NCBI GenBank assembly: GCA_964450715.1
Contig: CAYVFC010000021.1
Span: forward strand, 1-64,000
DNA: 64,000 nucleotides
Source of the DNA: CAYVFC01 sp964450715
Lineage (GTDB): Bacteria; Myxococcota_A; Polyangia; Polyangiales; JAFGIB01
Direction: 5' to 3'
Shown here: positions 1 through 9,213 of the stretch, in pieces
How the letters are laid out: every line of letters begins with the position of its first letter
How positions within the stretch are numbered: position 1 is the stretch's first letter
Made by a program: the position numbers and the translations under genes
The notes under the pieces: generated by a model
What the model was told of the DNA's origin: nothing
The model's input: the letters and a program-made list of their open reading frames with translations, nothing else
Database searches by the model: none

Positions 1-45
1 CGCCAACCGCGGGTCTCGGTTCCAGCGGCGGTTGGCACGCGGGAC

Positions 46-87
46 GCCCCCGCCGGCCGGCCCCGGACCGCCCGCGCCCGGCCGGCG
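46..87. repeat. GC-rich dispersed repeat, copy 1
   Basis: This C/G-rich stretch aligns by eye, with a few mismatches, to 52878-52920 and (inverted) to about 52566-52596. Shared blocks include CGGCCCCGG and CCCGCGCCCGG. The rest of 1-190 holds no gene. A small hairpin lies at 2-10/28-36 (GCCAACCGC with its exact complement). Confidence 0.45.
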
Positions 88-157
88 TCGCGCTGCTATC
101 CGGGAAATAGAGCCCCTCCCCTACGATTCGGGGTTGTGTATGAGGTAGGGGCGGGCG

Positions 158-182
158 AGGGGAGGGGGCAAGCCCCTCCCCT
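158..182. terminator. Perfect hairpin downstream of the helicase gene
   Basis: The arms AGGGGAGGGG (158-167) and CCCCTCCCCT (173-182) are exact complements around a 5-base loop. The hairpin starts 9 bases past the stop of the minus-strand helicase gene. There is no T-run on either side, so intrinsic termination is only possible. A second copy of the C-rich arm sits at about 112-124. Confidence 0.35.
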
Positions 183-190
183 ACTGCTCT

Positions 191-2755
191 CTAGCGGCCG
201 AGGTGGGTGAGGGTGATGAGGGGGCCTTCGGGCGCGGGATCGTCGGTCAGATCGATGTGCCCCTGCAGGTACCAGTCGTTGTAGTCGTCCGGGTCGACCA
301 GGATCTGGCGAACTTCCCAGAGACGGGGCTCCTTCTTATTCAGGATGGTGCGCTCCGAATAGCGGGCGCGCTGGTCGAAGACGATCCATTCGTGCTCGTC
401 GTAGTAGGGGCGCAACGCCTCCTCGAACCGTTCCGGAGGCCAGGCGTCCGGGTCCCGGTTTCGTATACAGTGAGAGGCCTCCTCGTAGTCCCGGCCCGAG
501 AGCGCGCGGACCAGGTTGTGCATCTCGGCTCGTACCCGGGCGAAAAAGCTCTTGAAGTCCGCCGTGATGTCCGGCAGCACGGGGGCCCTTTCCGGCGCCT
601 CCAGGGTCTGCTCCAGCACCATCATACGCTCCCACTCCTGCAGCAGGCTAGAGTCCACCCGTTCCAGGGCGGCGCGCAGGAAGGCGATCACCTCGAGGAA
701 GTCGTCGTCCTTGTAGGAATCGGGAACGGTCTGCACCAGCGTCTTGTAGGCTTGGGTCAGGTAACGCAGCAGGATCCCCTCCATCCGCTGCAGGCCGTAC
801 TCCTTGATGTAGTCGGCGAACGATACGTAGCGCTCGAACAGGTCGCGGGCCACCGACTTCGGATGGATGTCTTCCTCCGCCAGCCAGGGATGAAGGGAAG
901 CATAGCTGTTGAAGGTCGAGTAGATCAGGTCGGCCAGGGGCTTGGGGTAGGTGACCCGTTCCAGCTCGGCCATGCGCTGCTCGTACTCGACGCCTTCGGC
1001 CTTGAGGCGAGCGACCAGATCGGACTTGAGCTTGCGCTCCTGGGCGTACAGGACCGGCGTGGGGTTCTCCAGGACCGATTCCACCAGGCTGACCAGATCG
1101 AGCGCGTGCGCTTCGGCTTGCGGGTTCAGGGCGTCCAGCGTCTCCACCAGGTATAGAGAGAGCGAATGATGCAGGGAGAAGTCTCGCTGCAGCTCCTCGT
1201 TGACCCGAGCCCGGGAGCCGGCGCCATCCGGGCGGCGGACCAGCTCGACGATTCCGGCCCGGCGCAACGATTGGAAGAGCATCTTGCCGGTACGGCGCAG
1301 CTTCGACTTGATCGCCTCCCGCTCGTGGCACTCGGCGATCATCTCCAGCAGTGCTCGGTATCCGCCGCCCTTGCGCTGTTCGCTCTCGTCGCTCTGCAGC
1401 AGGTTGAGCAGCATGCCGTGTGTGACGCGGAACACGCTCACCAGGGGCTCGGGATCGCGCTCGACCAGCTGGCGGAAGGTCGCTTCATCCCAGTGAACGT
1501 AGCTCTTGCCGGGGGGCTGCTTGCGCGCGGTCTTTTGCCGGCCGCCGGATCGCTTGCCCTGCAGTTTCTTGTTTTCGATCACGTGCTCGGGCGCCTGGCA
1601 GACCACGCTTCCCCGCTCGTCGAAGCCCTTGCGTCCGGCTCGACCGCCGATCTGCTTGAACTCGCGTACCGTCAGCCGCTTGACCGATTCGCCGTCGAAT
1701 TTGCATAGCTTGGTGAACAGCACGGTGCGGATGGGGATGTTGACCCCGACCCCCAGCGTATCGGTTCCGCAGATGATCTTCAGAAGTCCCTGCTGGGAGA
1801 GGCGTTCGACCAGTCGGCGGTACTTGGGCAGCAGCCCCGCGTGGTGAAGCCCGATGCCGTGGCGGGTGAAACGCTGCATCTCCTTGCCGTAAGGGCTGTC
1901 GAAGCGGAAGCCCTGCAGGGCCTCGCCGATGCGCCTCTTCTCCTGCTTGGAGGTGAAGTTCAGGCTCATCAGTCCCTGGGCCAGCTCGGCGCACTCCCGC
2001 TGGGTGAAGCCGACCACGTAGACCGGGGCGCGTCCCTCCTCGACCAGGTCGGAGATGGTCTGCTGCAACCCGCTCTCCCGGTAGCTGTAGTCCAGGGGTA
2101 CGGGACGGGTGGCCGAACGCACCAGGCTGACCTCGCGCCCGCTGCGCTTCTGCAGCCTTTCCGCGATGCCCCGCGTGTCGCCCAGGGTGGCCGACATGAT
2201 CAGGAAGGCGACCTGAGGCAGCGCCAGCAGCGGTATCTGCCAGGCCATGCCCCTTTCGGGATCGGCGTAGAAGTGGAACTCGTCCAACACCGCGCAGTCC
2301 AGGTCCATGCGCTCGCCCTCGCGCAGCGACCAGTTGGCCAAAATCTCGGCGGTACAGCAGAGGATGGGGGCGTCGCGATTGATGCTGGCATCTCCGGTGA
2401 GCATGCCGACGTTCTCGGCTCCGAACCGTTCGCAGAGGTCGAAAAACTTCTCGTTGACCAGCGCCTTGACCGGCGAGGTGTAGACCGAGCGCCGGTCCAG
2501 GCAGAGGGCGTTGAAGTGCATGGCCGCGGCTACCAGCGACTTGCCCGATCCGGTGGGCGTGTTCAGGATGACGTGCCGGCCCGCCATGATCTCCAGGATG
2601 GCCTCCTCCTGCGCGGGGTAGAGGCTCAGGCCCAGCTCCGTCGAGTAGGCGACGAAAGCGTCGAGTATGTGCTCCGGGTCGCATAGCTCCGGCGGAGGGA
2701 CCCGTTGCAGCAGCGGAGGAGGCGCGGCGGCCTTGCTTTCGTCGATGGTTTCCAC
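191..2755 (-). CDS. Ski2-like DEAD/DEAH-box helicase with DUF3516-type C-terminus
   Basis: Predicted ATP-dependent RNA/DNA helicase of 854 aa. The N-terminal half has Walker A TPTGSGKS, a DEFH box (DEFHFY), motif III SAT, and GGRAGRKG as motif VI. The C-terminal half (NSYASLHPWLAEEDIHPKS, FADYIKEYGLQRMEGILLRY) resembles DUF3516, which is usually attached to such helicases in actinobacteria. The reading frame stays open far upstream, but that part is antisense to trkA and is not protein-like as a helicase. I chose the GTG at 2753-2755, just before ETIDESK; a TTG near 2800 is possible, and neither has a strong ribosome binding site. It is divergent from trkA. The helicase assignment is secure; the cellular role, probably RNA turnover, is inference. 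Confidence 0.88.
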   Translation of the reverse strand: METIDESKAAAPPPLLQRVPPPELCDPEHILDAFVAYSTELGLSLYPAQEEAILEIMAGRHVILNTPTGSGKSLVAAAMHFNALCLDRRSVYTSPVKALVNEKFFDLCERFGAENVGMLTGDASINRDAPILCCTAEILANWSLREGERMDLDCAVLDEFHFYADPERGMAWQIPLLALPQVAFLIMSATLGDTRGIAERLQKRSGREVSLVRSATRPVPLDYSYRESGLQQTISDLVEEGRAPVYVVGFTQRECAELAQGLMSLNFTSKQEKRRIGEALQGFRFDSPYGKEMQRFTRHGIGLHHAGLLPKYRRLVERLSQQGLLKIICGTDTLGVGVNIPIRTVLFTKLCKFDGESVKRLTVREFKQIGGRAGRKGFDERGSVVCQAPEHVIENKKLQGKRSGGRQKTARKQPPGKSYVHWDEATFRQLVERDPEPLVSVFRVTHGMLLNLLQSDESEQRKGGGYRALLEMIAECHEREAIKSKLRRTGKMLFQSLRRAGIVELVRRPDGAGSRARVNEELQRDFSLHHSLSLYLVETLDALNPQAEAHALDLVSLVESVLENPTPVLYAQERKLKSDLVARLKAEGVEYEQRMAELERVTYPKPLADLIYSTFNSYASLHPWLAEEDIHPKSVARDLFERYVSFADYIKEYGLQRMEGILLRYLTQAYKTLVQTVPDSYKDDDFLEVIAFLRAALERVDSSLLQEWERMMVLEQTLEAPERAPVLPDITADFKSFFARVRAEMHNLVRALSGRDYEEASHCIRNRDPDAWPPERFEEALRPYYDEHEWIVFDQRARYSERTILNKKEPRLWEVRQILVDPDDYNDWYLQGHIDLTDDPAPEGPLITLTHLGR

Positions 2756-2908
2756 GGTGAGGGCCGCTGATAACCTGCCGTCTCGCCGCGGTCTCGTCAA
2801 CGCGTTCGTCCCGGCGATACCAGGGGAGTACTTGCGCGGGATTGCCCCGGGGTGAAACAATAAGGCGCGAATGGCGCGGCCGTCGGGACGCGTCGGCAGA
2901 CGAGAGCC

Positions 2909-4279
2909 ATGAAGATACTGATCGCAGGCGAAGGCGTGGTGGGTTTCCGCATCGCCGAGGATCTGATGGCGAGCCATCAGATCGTCTATCTCGCCTCCGA
3001 GGCATACGCCGGAACCCGCCTGGAACGGCTCGACGTAGAGGCGGTGACCGGGGAGGTGACGTCGCCGGAAAGCCTGCGGCGGGCTCGGGTGGGCAACGCG
3101 GAGGTCTTCGTGGCCTGCTCGGACAACGACGAACAGAACATCGTCTCCTGTATCGCCGCGCAGCGCCTGGGAGCGAAACGGACCATCTGCATCCTGCGCC
3201 GTCCCGGGTTCTTGAACGTAGGGGGCGAGGATGCGGAGCTGGCCGATTCCCTGGGCATCGACCTGGTCATCCGGCCGGCCGAGCAGCTGGCCGAGGAGAT
3301 CATCCGCATCGTGACCGTTCCCGGCGCGCTGGACGTAGAGGAGTTCTACGACGGGCGCGTGCGCCTGCTGAGCTACGCGGTCGACGCGGACTCGCCCATC
3401 ACCCGCGCTCCGCTGGCCAGCCTCCGGCTCCCCAGGCACGTGGTGTTGGTCATGCTCCGGCGCGGCGACGAGATGATCGTGCCCGCCGGCAACACGGTGG
3501 TCCAGCCCGGGGACAAGGTGATCGCCATGGGCCGCTGGAAGGCGGTGCGCTGGCTGCTGCAGCGCTTCCTGCGCAGCGAGTCCCGCGGCAAGGACAGCCG
3601 GTCCGCCACCGTGGTGGGCGGCGGCAACGTGGGAGTGCTGGTGGTGCGGGGCCTGGAGGAAGCGGGCTGGTCCGTCAAGCTGGTGGAGAGCAGCAGGGAT
3701 CGCTGCGAGCAGATCGCTTCCGGGCTGGAGTCCATGGTGCTGAACGGCGACGGCGCCGATATCGATCTGCTGGAGCAGGAGCGCATCGGCGAGTCCTCGG
3801 TCCTGGTGGCGGTCACGGACAACGACGAGAAGAACCTGCTGGTGTCGCTGCTGGCCAAGCAACTCGGGGTCAAGCGTACCGTCACGCGCGCGGACAGGCT
3901 CTCCAACGAGCGGCTCTTCGAGAAGGTCGGTATCGACGTGGTGCGCTCGGCGCGCGGCGCGGCCATCCGTTCCGTGGTCCGTACCATCGATCAGACCCAC
4001 TCCGAGATCCGCGCCGAGATCGAGCACGGCGACGCTTGCGTGATCGAGCTCAAGCTGCCGGCGGGCTTCCCCGAGACCCGGCTGCGGGATCTGAGACCGC
4101 CCACCTTCTCCCGGGTGGGAGCCGTGGTGCGCGGCCGGAGGGTCACCGTACCCGGCGGCAACGACGTGGTCGCGGGAGGAGACGAGGTGCTGGTCTTCTC
4201 CACCCGGGAAGACGAGGAGCGAACCCGGGAGTTTTATCTGAATCCGTCCAGATCCCAGCGCGACGACAAGCGGGAGTGA
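2909..4279 (+). CDS. trkA: Trk potassium uptake regulatory protein TrkA
   Basis: Cytoplasmic NAD-binding gating subunit of the Trk K+ uptake system, 456 aa, the usual length. It has two RCK repeats. The first Rossmann fold starts at residue 1 (MKILIAGEGVVGFRIAEDL, GxGxxG) and the second near residue 232 (ATVVGGGNVGVLVVRGLEEAG). Each is followed by a TrkA_C-type segment (residues about 140-215 and 370-450). A weak GAGAG ribosome binding site precedes the ATG. trkH begins 9 bases after the stop, so the two are surely one operon encoding regulator and channel. Confidence 0.95.
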   Translation: MKILIAGEGVVGFRIAEDLMASHQIVYLASEAYAGTRLERLDVEAVTGEVTSPESLRRARVGNAEVFVACSDNDEQNIVSCIAAQRLGAKRTICILRRPGFLNVGGEDAELADSLGIDLVIRPAEQLAEEIIRIVTVPGALDVEEFYDGRVRLLSYAVDADSPITRAPLASLRLPRHVVLVMLRRGDEMIVPAGNTVVQPGDKVIAMGRWKAVRWLLQRFLRSESRGKDSRSATVVGGGNVGVLVVRGLEEAGWSVKLVESSRDRCEQIASGLESMVLNGDGADIDLLEQERIGESSVLVAVTDNDEKNLLVSLLAKQLGVKRTVTRADRLSNERLFEKVGIDVVRSARGAAIRSVVRTIDQTHSEIRAEIEHGDACVIELKLPAGFPETRLRDLRPPTFSRVGAVVRGRRVTVPGGNDVVAGGDEVLVFSTREDEERTREFYLNPSRSQRDDKRE

Positions 4280-4288
4280 GGGTTATCC

Positions 4289-5737
4289 GTGCGCCTGCTA
4301 CTGGTCTTCGGCGTGGTCGGTCAGCTGTTGCGCGTCTTCAGCATGGCGTTTGTTCCGCCCGTGCTGCTGGCGCTGTTCGACGGACAGTGGTGGTCGGCCG
4401 CGCACTTCGCCGTCGCGTTGCTCGCCACGTTGCTCGCCGGCTCGGCCGCCAGCAAGGGGCTGCCCCGGGCTCCAGTCTTCCATCGCGGCGAGGCGCTGGC
4501 CGTGGTGGCCTTTACCTGGCTCTCGGTGGCGGTGTTTGCGGCCGTCCCCTACCTGTTCGCCGGGCTTTCGCCGGTCGACGCGCTTTTCGAGTCGATGTCC
4601 GGGCTCACCACCACCGGGGCCACGGTCCTCACGGATTTCTCCCTGTATCACCGCGCTTTTTTTCTCTGGCGCGCCATGACCCAGTGGTTCGGGGGGCTGG
4701 GCGTGATCGCGCTGTTCGTGGTGGTGCTGCCCAGGCTGGGCATCGCCGGTCGCCAGCTCTTCTTCGCCGAAGCATCCGGCGCGCCTTCCGAGGCCGTCAG
4801 CCCCAAGGTCAGGCACGGCGCGCAACGGCTCTGGATTCTCTATTCCATGCTGACCCTACTGCTCGCCGCCCTGTTGATGGGCGCGGGTTTTCCCGCCTAC
4901 GAAGCCGTCCTGCACAGCCTGACGACCATGCCGGCCGGCGGTTTTTCCCCGCACGGCAGCTCCATAGCCGGCTACGCGAATCCGAACGCTGAATGGATCC
5001 TGGTGGTATTCATGATTCTTGCCGGGACCAGCTTTCCCTTGCAGTACAAGGTGTTTACCGGGCGCTTGCTGGGATTCTTTCGCGACGGGGAGTTCGTCTT
5101 CTACTTCGGTGTCATGTGCTTCGGCGCGCTCGGGGTGGCTTTCGTGCTGGCCGGCGGCATACCGGACCTGGAGCGGCTCCGTCTGGGCGCCTTCCAGGCG
5201 GCGAGCTTGATGTCGAGCACGGGTTTCGCCAGCGCGGATTACGAGACCTGGCCGGACGCGGCCAAGGCGCTTTTGGTCGTGGTCATGGTCGTGGGCGGGT
5301 GCGCGGGCTCGGCCGCCGGGGGTCAGAAATCGATCCGCCTGCTGCTGGTCACCAAGCACGCGCTGCGCGAGATCACTCGCGTGCTTCACCCGCGCGCGGT
5401 GCTGCCGCTGCGCTACAAGCGGCGTCCGGTACCCGAGGACATCATGCGCGCCGTCTTCCTGCTGGTCGGGCTCTTCATAGTCGGTCACTTCACCATCGGC
5501 ACGCTGCTGGTGGTCCTCGGCGCCGATCTGGTCACCGGCTATTCGGCCGCCCTGGCTTGCCTGGGCAACATCGGCCCGGCCTTCGGTCCGGCAGGCCCCA
5601 TGGGGAGCTACGCGGCCTTTCCCGTTTCCAGCAAGTTGTTGCTCATCGTGGCCATGTGGGCGGGACGGCTAGAAATCGTCACCGTGCTGGCGCTACTGCA
5701 CCGGGACGTGTGGCGGAACATCCGGATGCGGGGATAG
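4289..5737 (+). CDS. trkH: Trk potassium uptake transmembrane protein TrkH
   Basis: Inner-membrane K+-translocating subunit partnered with TrkA, 482 aa. The four pore-loop signatures of the SKT superfamily are visible: SGLTTTGATVLTDF, TTMPAGGFSPHGSS, MSSTGFASADYETWP and LGNIGPAFGPAG, each with the selectivity-filter Gly. About ten hydrophobic helices surround them. The start is GTG at 4289, preceded by GAGTGAGGG, which overlaps the end of trkA. It is convergent with the next gene, with only 9 bases between the two stops. Confidence 0.95.
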   Translation: MRLLLVFGVVGQLLRVFSMAFVPPVLLALFDGQWWSAAHFAVALLATLLAGSAASKGLPRAPVFHRGEALAVVAFTWLSVAVFAAVPYLFAGLSPVDALFESMSGLTTTGATVLTDFSLYHRAFFLWRAMTQWFGGLGVIALFVVVLPRLGIAGRQLFFAEASGAPSEAVSPKVRHGAQRLWILYSMLTLLLAALLMGAGFPAYEAVLHSLTTMPAGGFSPHGSSIAGYANPNAEWILVVFMILAGTSFPLQYKVFTGRLLGFFRDGEFVFYFGVMCFGALGVAFVLAGGIPDLERLRLGAFQAASLMSSTGFASADYETWPDAAKALLVVVMVVGGCAGSAAGGQKSIRLLLVTKHALREITRVLHPRAVLPLRYKRRPVPEDIMRAVFLLVGLFIVGHFTIGTLLVVLGADLVTGYSAALACLGNIGPAFGPAGPMGSYAAFPVSSKLLLIVAMWAGRLEIVTVLALLHRDVWRNIRMRG

Positions 5738-5746
5738 CGCGTACCG

Positions 5747-6406
5747 TTATTCGCTACTGGGCGGTTCCGGTTCGGGGGCGGCCGGCTTCAGGAGAATCAT
5801 GGTGACGACGTGACGGGTCAGCAGTCGCGGTTCAACCTCGACCGTTCCCAGGTGAGTGCGGTGTCCGGCCGCCTCGACCCGGATGGCTACGGTGCCGGCT
5901 ACCACCCGTATCGACTTGTTCAGCGGCGCGGTTCCGACCTTGGCGCCGGCGACGTAGATGGTGGCTCCCTCGGGCACCCCGGCGACCTGCAGCAGCCCCA
6001 GCCTCTCGCGGATGGCTTCCAGGGAGTTGCGCAGGACCGTGATCCGGCTGGCTATCCAGGGATCCTGGTGAGTGGCCAGCGCCTGTAGCATGTGCTTCTC
6101 TGCCTCCACCCAGTGCCCCAGCGCCTGCTGGGCCATGGCGACCTGGGCCTTGGCGCGCGGAGTCGGGTCGAGTCGAAGGGCGCGGAGCAGCTTGTCGATC
6201 GCCGCGGCGTCGTTTCCCTTTCTCCGCAGCTCTAGGGCTTCACGTATTAGCGCGTCGGCTTTGGCGGTGGCTGTGCTCTCCGCGCCCCGCGACGGGGGCG
6301 TTGCCGCCTTCTGCTGACTCGCCGCCGGGGCGGGCATCGGCAGGCAACAGAGGAGAAGGACGGCGAACAGAACCGCCTTCGCCGGTCTTTCGGGTGCTCC
6401 ACTCAT
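5747..6406 (-). CDS. Exported PEGA-domain protein with TPR-like region
   Basis: A 219-aa exported protein of unknown function. The signal peptide is AKAVLFAVLLLCCLPMPAPA. A helical segment resembling TPR units follows (ADALIREALELRRKGNDAAA, ALRLDPTPRAKAQVAMAQQA). The C-terminal half is PEGA-like (GATIYVAGAKVGTAPLNKSI) and ends in a Pro/Glu-rich tail. I chose the ATG at 6404-6406, with GGGAAG upstream, because it places the signal peptide at the N-terminus; a TTG at 6454 would add 16 polar residues. It lies 69 bases downstream of the PEGA kinase gene, same strand, so the two are probably co-transcribed. Family members often sit beside kinases in myxobacteria. Confidence 0.7.
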   Translation of the reverse strand: MSGAPERPAKAVLFAVLLLCCLPMPAPAASQQKAATPPSRGAESTATAKADALIREALELRRKGNDAAAIDKLLRALRLDPTPRAKAQVAMAQQALGHWVEAEKHMLQALATHQDPWIASRITVLRNSLEAIRERLGLLQVAGVPEGATIYVAGAKVGTAPLNKSIRVVAGTVAIRVEAAGHRTHLGTVEVEPRLLTRHVVTMILLKPAAPEPEPPSSE

Positions 6407-6475
6407 CGATCCGCTTCCCACCAGATACGACGCCGGTTTTCGCCCTCGATTCAAAAGAACGCGAACGGGCAGCCG

Positions 6476-9067
6476 CTACCCGCCCGGTACCAGGGTCAGA
6501 ATCTTGGTCACCGTCTGTCCGGCGCGGATGCGGACCGAGATCGTCTTGCGAATGCCGAAGGTCGGATTGACCAGGGTGATCTTGTGGCTTCCGGAGGGGA
6601 GTTGGATGCCCATCTGGGGTGTGTTGCCCACCAGTCGGTTGCCCACGTACACTTGCGACCAGGGGCGCGTGTTGACGCGTAACACCCCCGTACCGCCGGA
6701 CGCCCGGGCCGCTCCCGAGCCCGCGGACGACGTTCGCCGCCGAGAGGTCGAGCGCACGACCTTTCGACCCGCCCTACTGCGGGAGCGTCGCTTGACGACG
6801 CGCTGGGACGGCTTCTCCTTTTCCGGTTCGGCTTCCGGTTCGGGCTCGGGCTCGGGCTCGGGCTTTTCGGCCAGCGTGACTTTCGGCAGATCGACCACCT
6901 GGTTGGGCGGTACCTCCAGTCGGGTCGACCAGGACTCGTACGCGTCTCCTTTTTCGACTCGGATCTCGTGCGGGCCGGGCTTGAGGTCGGTCACCTTTAC
7001 CGGGGTCTTTTGCGCGAGCCGGTTGCCGTCGACGAAGACCGAGGCGCCGTTCGGTTCGGAATCGAGCATGAAGCCGGTCTCCACCCTGAGCGGGTCGAGG
7101 ACGACCGGGGGAAGCTCCAACTTTTGACCGGCGTTGACCTCGACAGTGGTGGACCAACTGATGAATCCAGCCTTGCTTACCTCGATGAGGTGAGAGGTGT
7201 CCGCCGCTACCTCGGCGATCTCGAAGGGGCTAGAGTTATCGGCGATCGGTTCTCCGTCCAGTTTGACAACGGTATCTTCCGGCGTGGTTGTCAAAACCAC
7301 TTGTCCGGTCGAGGGGCCCCGCAGGGCGAAGAACAGCGACAACAGCGCGATCGCCACCACGGCGCCGGCCGCGACCAGCGCGCGGTTCGACCGCAGCCGT
7401 TCTGCGACGCTCGAGCGAAACGCCATGGCGTCCGCGTCGGTGTCCAGCTGCTCGTCCGTGATGGGCTTGAATGTCAGGCCGCGACCGGGAGTCGGGGTAG
7501 CTTCGGGATCGATGATCGGCGCCTGCGGCGCGGACGCTTCCGCTCCCGCGACCATCCCGTCCTCGCCTTTGGTGCTTGGCGGGATCCACAGCCCGGTCTT
7601 CTCGTCGTCGAAATCATCGGGCGGCGGCAGATAGTCCTGCGCCACGCTCCGGGCCTGCGGTACGGGCGACGCGGGAGTCGAGACCGGTGCCGGGGACGAC
7701 GGCTGAGAGGGGCGGGAGGGCGGCGGCGGTGGCGTGCTCTTCGGAACCCCGGGGGTCGGGATCCGGTGCAGCGGCGCCGTATCGCCCGGGCCGGCCGAAC
7801 GCGGGATCGCCGGCGGATGCGAGGAAGGTCCCCGGTTCGGTGGGATACCGAGTAATGTGGCCTTGTACCTGACGGCCGGCGGCTCGGGTACCGAGGAGAC
7901 CTGTTGCGCCTGAGCCGCCGCTTCCGCCGCTCCGCCCTGGGGTCGCTGGTAGCCCTGCAACCCGCCGCCGGGTTGCGCTTGTCCGACCGCCGCGGCCCGC
8001 TGCTGGAAGTCCTCGGTGGGTACGAACTCGCTGACCACGCTCACGGGCTCCAGGTGCTCGAAGGCGAACAGGCCCGTGCCCTCCTCGTCGGGTACCGGCT
8101 TGCCCATGGCGCTGGACGGTCCACCACCCGCGTATTCTCCCTCCAGCTCGTGGCCGAAGACATCCCCCATGACGGCCGCGATCTCCTTGCGTCCGTAAAG
8201 GTAACCGCTCTTGTACATGAACGACTGCAGGCTGTCGTGGAACTCGAGCGCCGACTGGAACCGGTCGTTCGGGTTCCGGGCGAGCGCCTTGATCACGATT
8301 CGTTCCAGATCCTCGGAGATCTGTCGATTGGCGTTGCTGGGCGGCAAGATGTCGACGTCGCGTATCTGCTGCAACGCCGCGAAATCGCTTCGATCCGAGA
8401 AAAGCCGGTGGTTGGTCAGAAGCTCGTAGAGACATACGCCCGCGCAAAAAACATCGCTGCGACTGTCCACTTCCTTGTTCTGCACCTGTTCGGGCGACAT
8501 ATACCCGTAGGTTCCCGGCAGTTCCTCTCCCGATTCCTCCCGCTTCTTTTTAATGTGTGTAGTTGAACCGAAGTCCACGATCTTGATCTCGCCGTCGTAG
8601 GAGAGCAGTACGTTTCCCATGGAGACGTCCTGATGTACGAGTCCTAGCGGCGCGCCCGACGGGTTCTTCTTCTCGTGGACGTAGTTCAGACCCTCGCACA
8701 GCTTGACGACGACATAGCAGCTGAAGGGGATGGCTAGCAGGGTCTTGACCTCGCGCATCCGTTCGACGATCGCTTTCAGGTCCTTGCCATCGACGTATTC
8801 CAGGGCCAGATAGGGGATGCCATCGCTGGTGCCGGCGTCCAGTACCTGGGCTATCGCGCCATGGGTGAGCTGAACGGCGATACGAGCTTCCTCGTTGAAA
8901 TCCGATACCGATCGCTCGTCGGCGGCCAGGCTGGGTAGAAGACGCTTGACGGCCACCAGTCGTTCGATGTCAGTGACATCCGTGCGGGTCGCCCGGAAGA
9001 TCTCGGTCTTCTTACCGGTGTAGATCCGCTCGCCTAGCTGGTACTTGCCGAAGGAAATTGACTGCAT
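6476..9067 (-). CDS. Membrane Ser/Thr protein kinase with three PEGA domains
   Basis: Hanks-type kinase, 863 aa. The kinase domain spans residues 7 to about 280. The Gly-rich loop is poor (GERIYTGKKTEIF). It has the catalytic Lys (LVAVKRLLP), a catalytic loop HQDVSMGNVLL in place of HRDxxxxN (near residue 142), DFGSTT, and the APE-like MSPEQ. A long Pro/Ser-rich linker follows, then one membrane helix at about 563-583 (AAGAVVAIALLSLFFAL). The outside part has two PEGA units (VVKLDGEPI; SVFVDGNRL), an EP-repeat plus Arg/Ser-rich hinge, and a third PEGA unit (QVYVGNRLVGNTP). PEGA domains are thought to bind envelope ligands, so this may sense the cell surface. The first gene of a two-gene unit with the PEGA protein downstream. 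Confidence 0.88.
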   Translation of the reverse strand: MQSISFGKYQLGERIYTGKKTEIFRATRTDVTDIERLVAVKRLLPSLAADERSVSDFNEEARIAVQLTHGAIAQVLDAGTSDGIPYLALEYVDGKDLKAIVERMREVKTLLAIPFSCYVVVKLCEGLNYVHEKKNPSGAPLGLVHQDVSMGNVLLSYDGEIKIVDFGSTTHIKKKREESGEELPGTYGYMSPEQVQNKEVDSRSDVFCAGVCLYELLTNHRLFSDRSDFAALQQIRDVDILPPSNANRQISEDLERIVIKALARNPNDRFQSALEFHDSLQSFMYKSGYLYGRKEIAAVMGDVFGHELEGEYAGGGPSSAMGKPVPDEEGTGLFAFEHLEPVSVVSEFVPTEDFQQRAAAVGQAQPGGGLQGYQRPQGGAAEAAAQAQQVSSVPEPPAVRYKATLLGIPPNRGPSSHPPAIPRSAGPGDTAPLHRIPTPGVPKSTPPPPPSRPSQPSSPAPVSTPASPVPQARSVAQDYLPPPDDFDDEKTGLWIPPSTKGEDGMVAGAEASAPQAPIIDPEATPTPGRGLTFKPITDEQLDTDADAMAFRSSVAERLRSNRALVAAGAVVAIALLSLFFALRGPSTGQVVLTTTPEDTVVKLDGEPIADNSSPFEIAEVAADTSHLIEVSKAGFISWSTTVEVNAGQKLELPPVVLDPLRVETGFMLDSEPNGASVFVDGNRLAQKTPVKVTDLKPGPHEIRVEKGDAYESWSTRLEVPPNQVVDLPKVTLAEKPEPEPEPEPEAEPEKEKPSQRVVKRRSRSRAGRKVVRSTSRRRTSSAGSGAARASGGTGVLRVNTRPWSQVYVGNRLVGNTPQMGIQLPSGSHKITLVNPTFGIRKTISVRIRAGQTVTKILTLVPGG

Positions 9068-9143
9068 TCGGTTGACCTCAGTAGAACGGCCGCCCTACCG
9101 CTTTGCGCCCGTGCGATCGGTTTTTCTTGGCTTGCGTGAGCAG

Positions 9144-9170
9144 AATGTAACGAGGAGAGACACGGGTCAA
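9144..9170 (-). promoter_or_regulatory. Possible promoter for the PEGA kinase
   Basis: Read on the minus strand, TTGACC (9170-9165) and TACATT (9149-9144) are separated by 15 bases, shorter than the usual 17. They lie about 80 bases upstream of the kinase ATG. Spotted by eye only. Confidence 0.25.
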
Positions 9171-9213
9171 CGGGTCCTCCGATGGGGTCTACTTCGTACT
9201 GCTGAGTGTTCAC

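Noticed and set aside
2756..4027. N-terminal extension of the helicase reading frame by 424 codons
   Set aside because: It is antisense to trkA, has the composition of a shadow frame and no helicase-like sequence.
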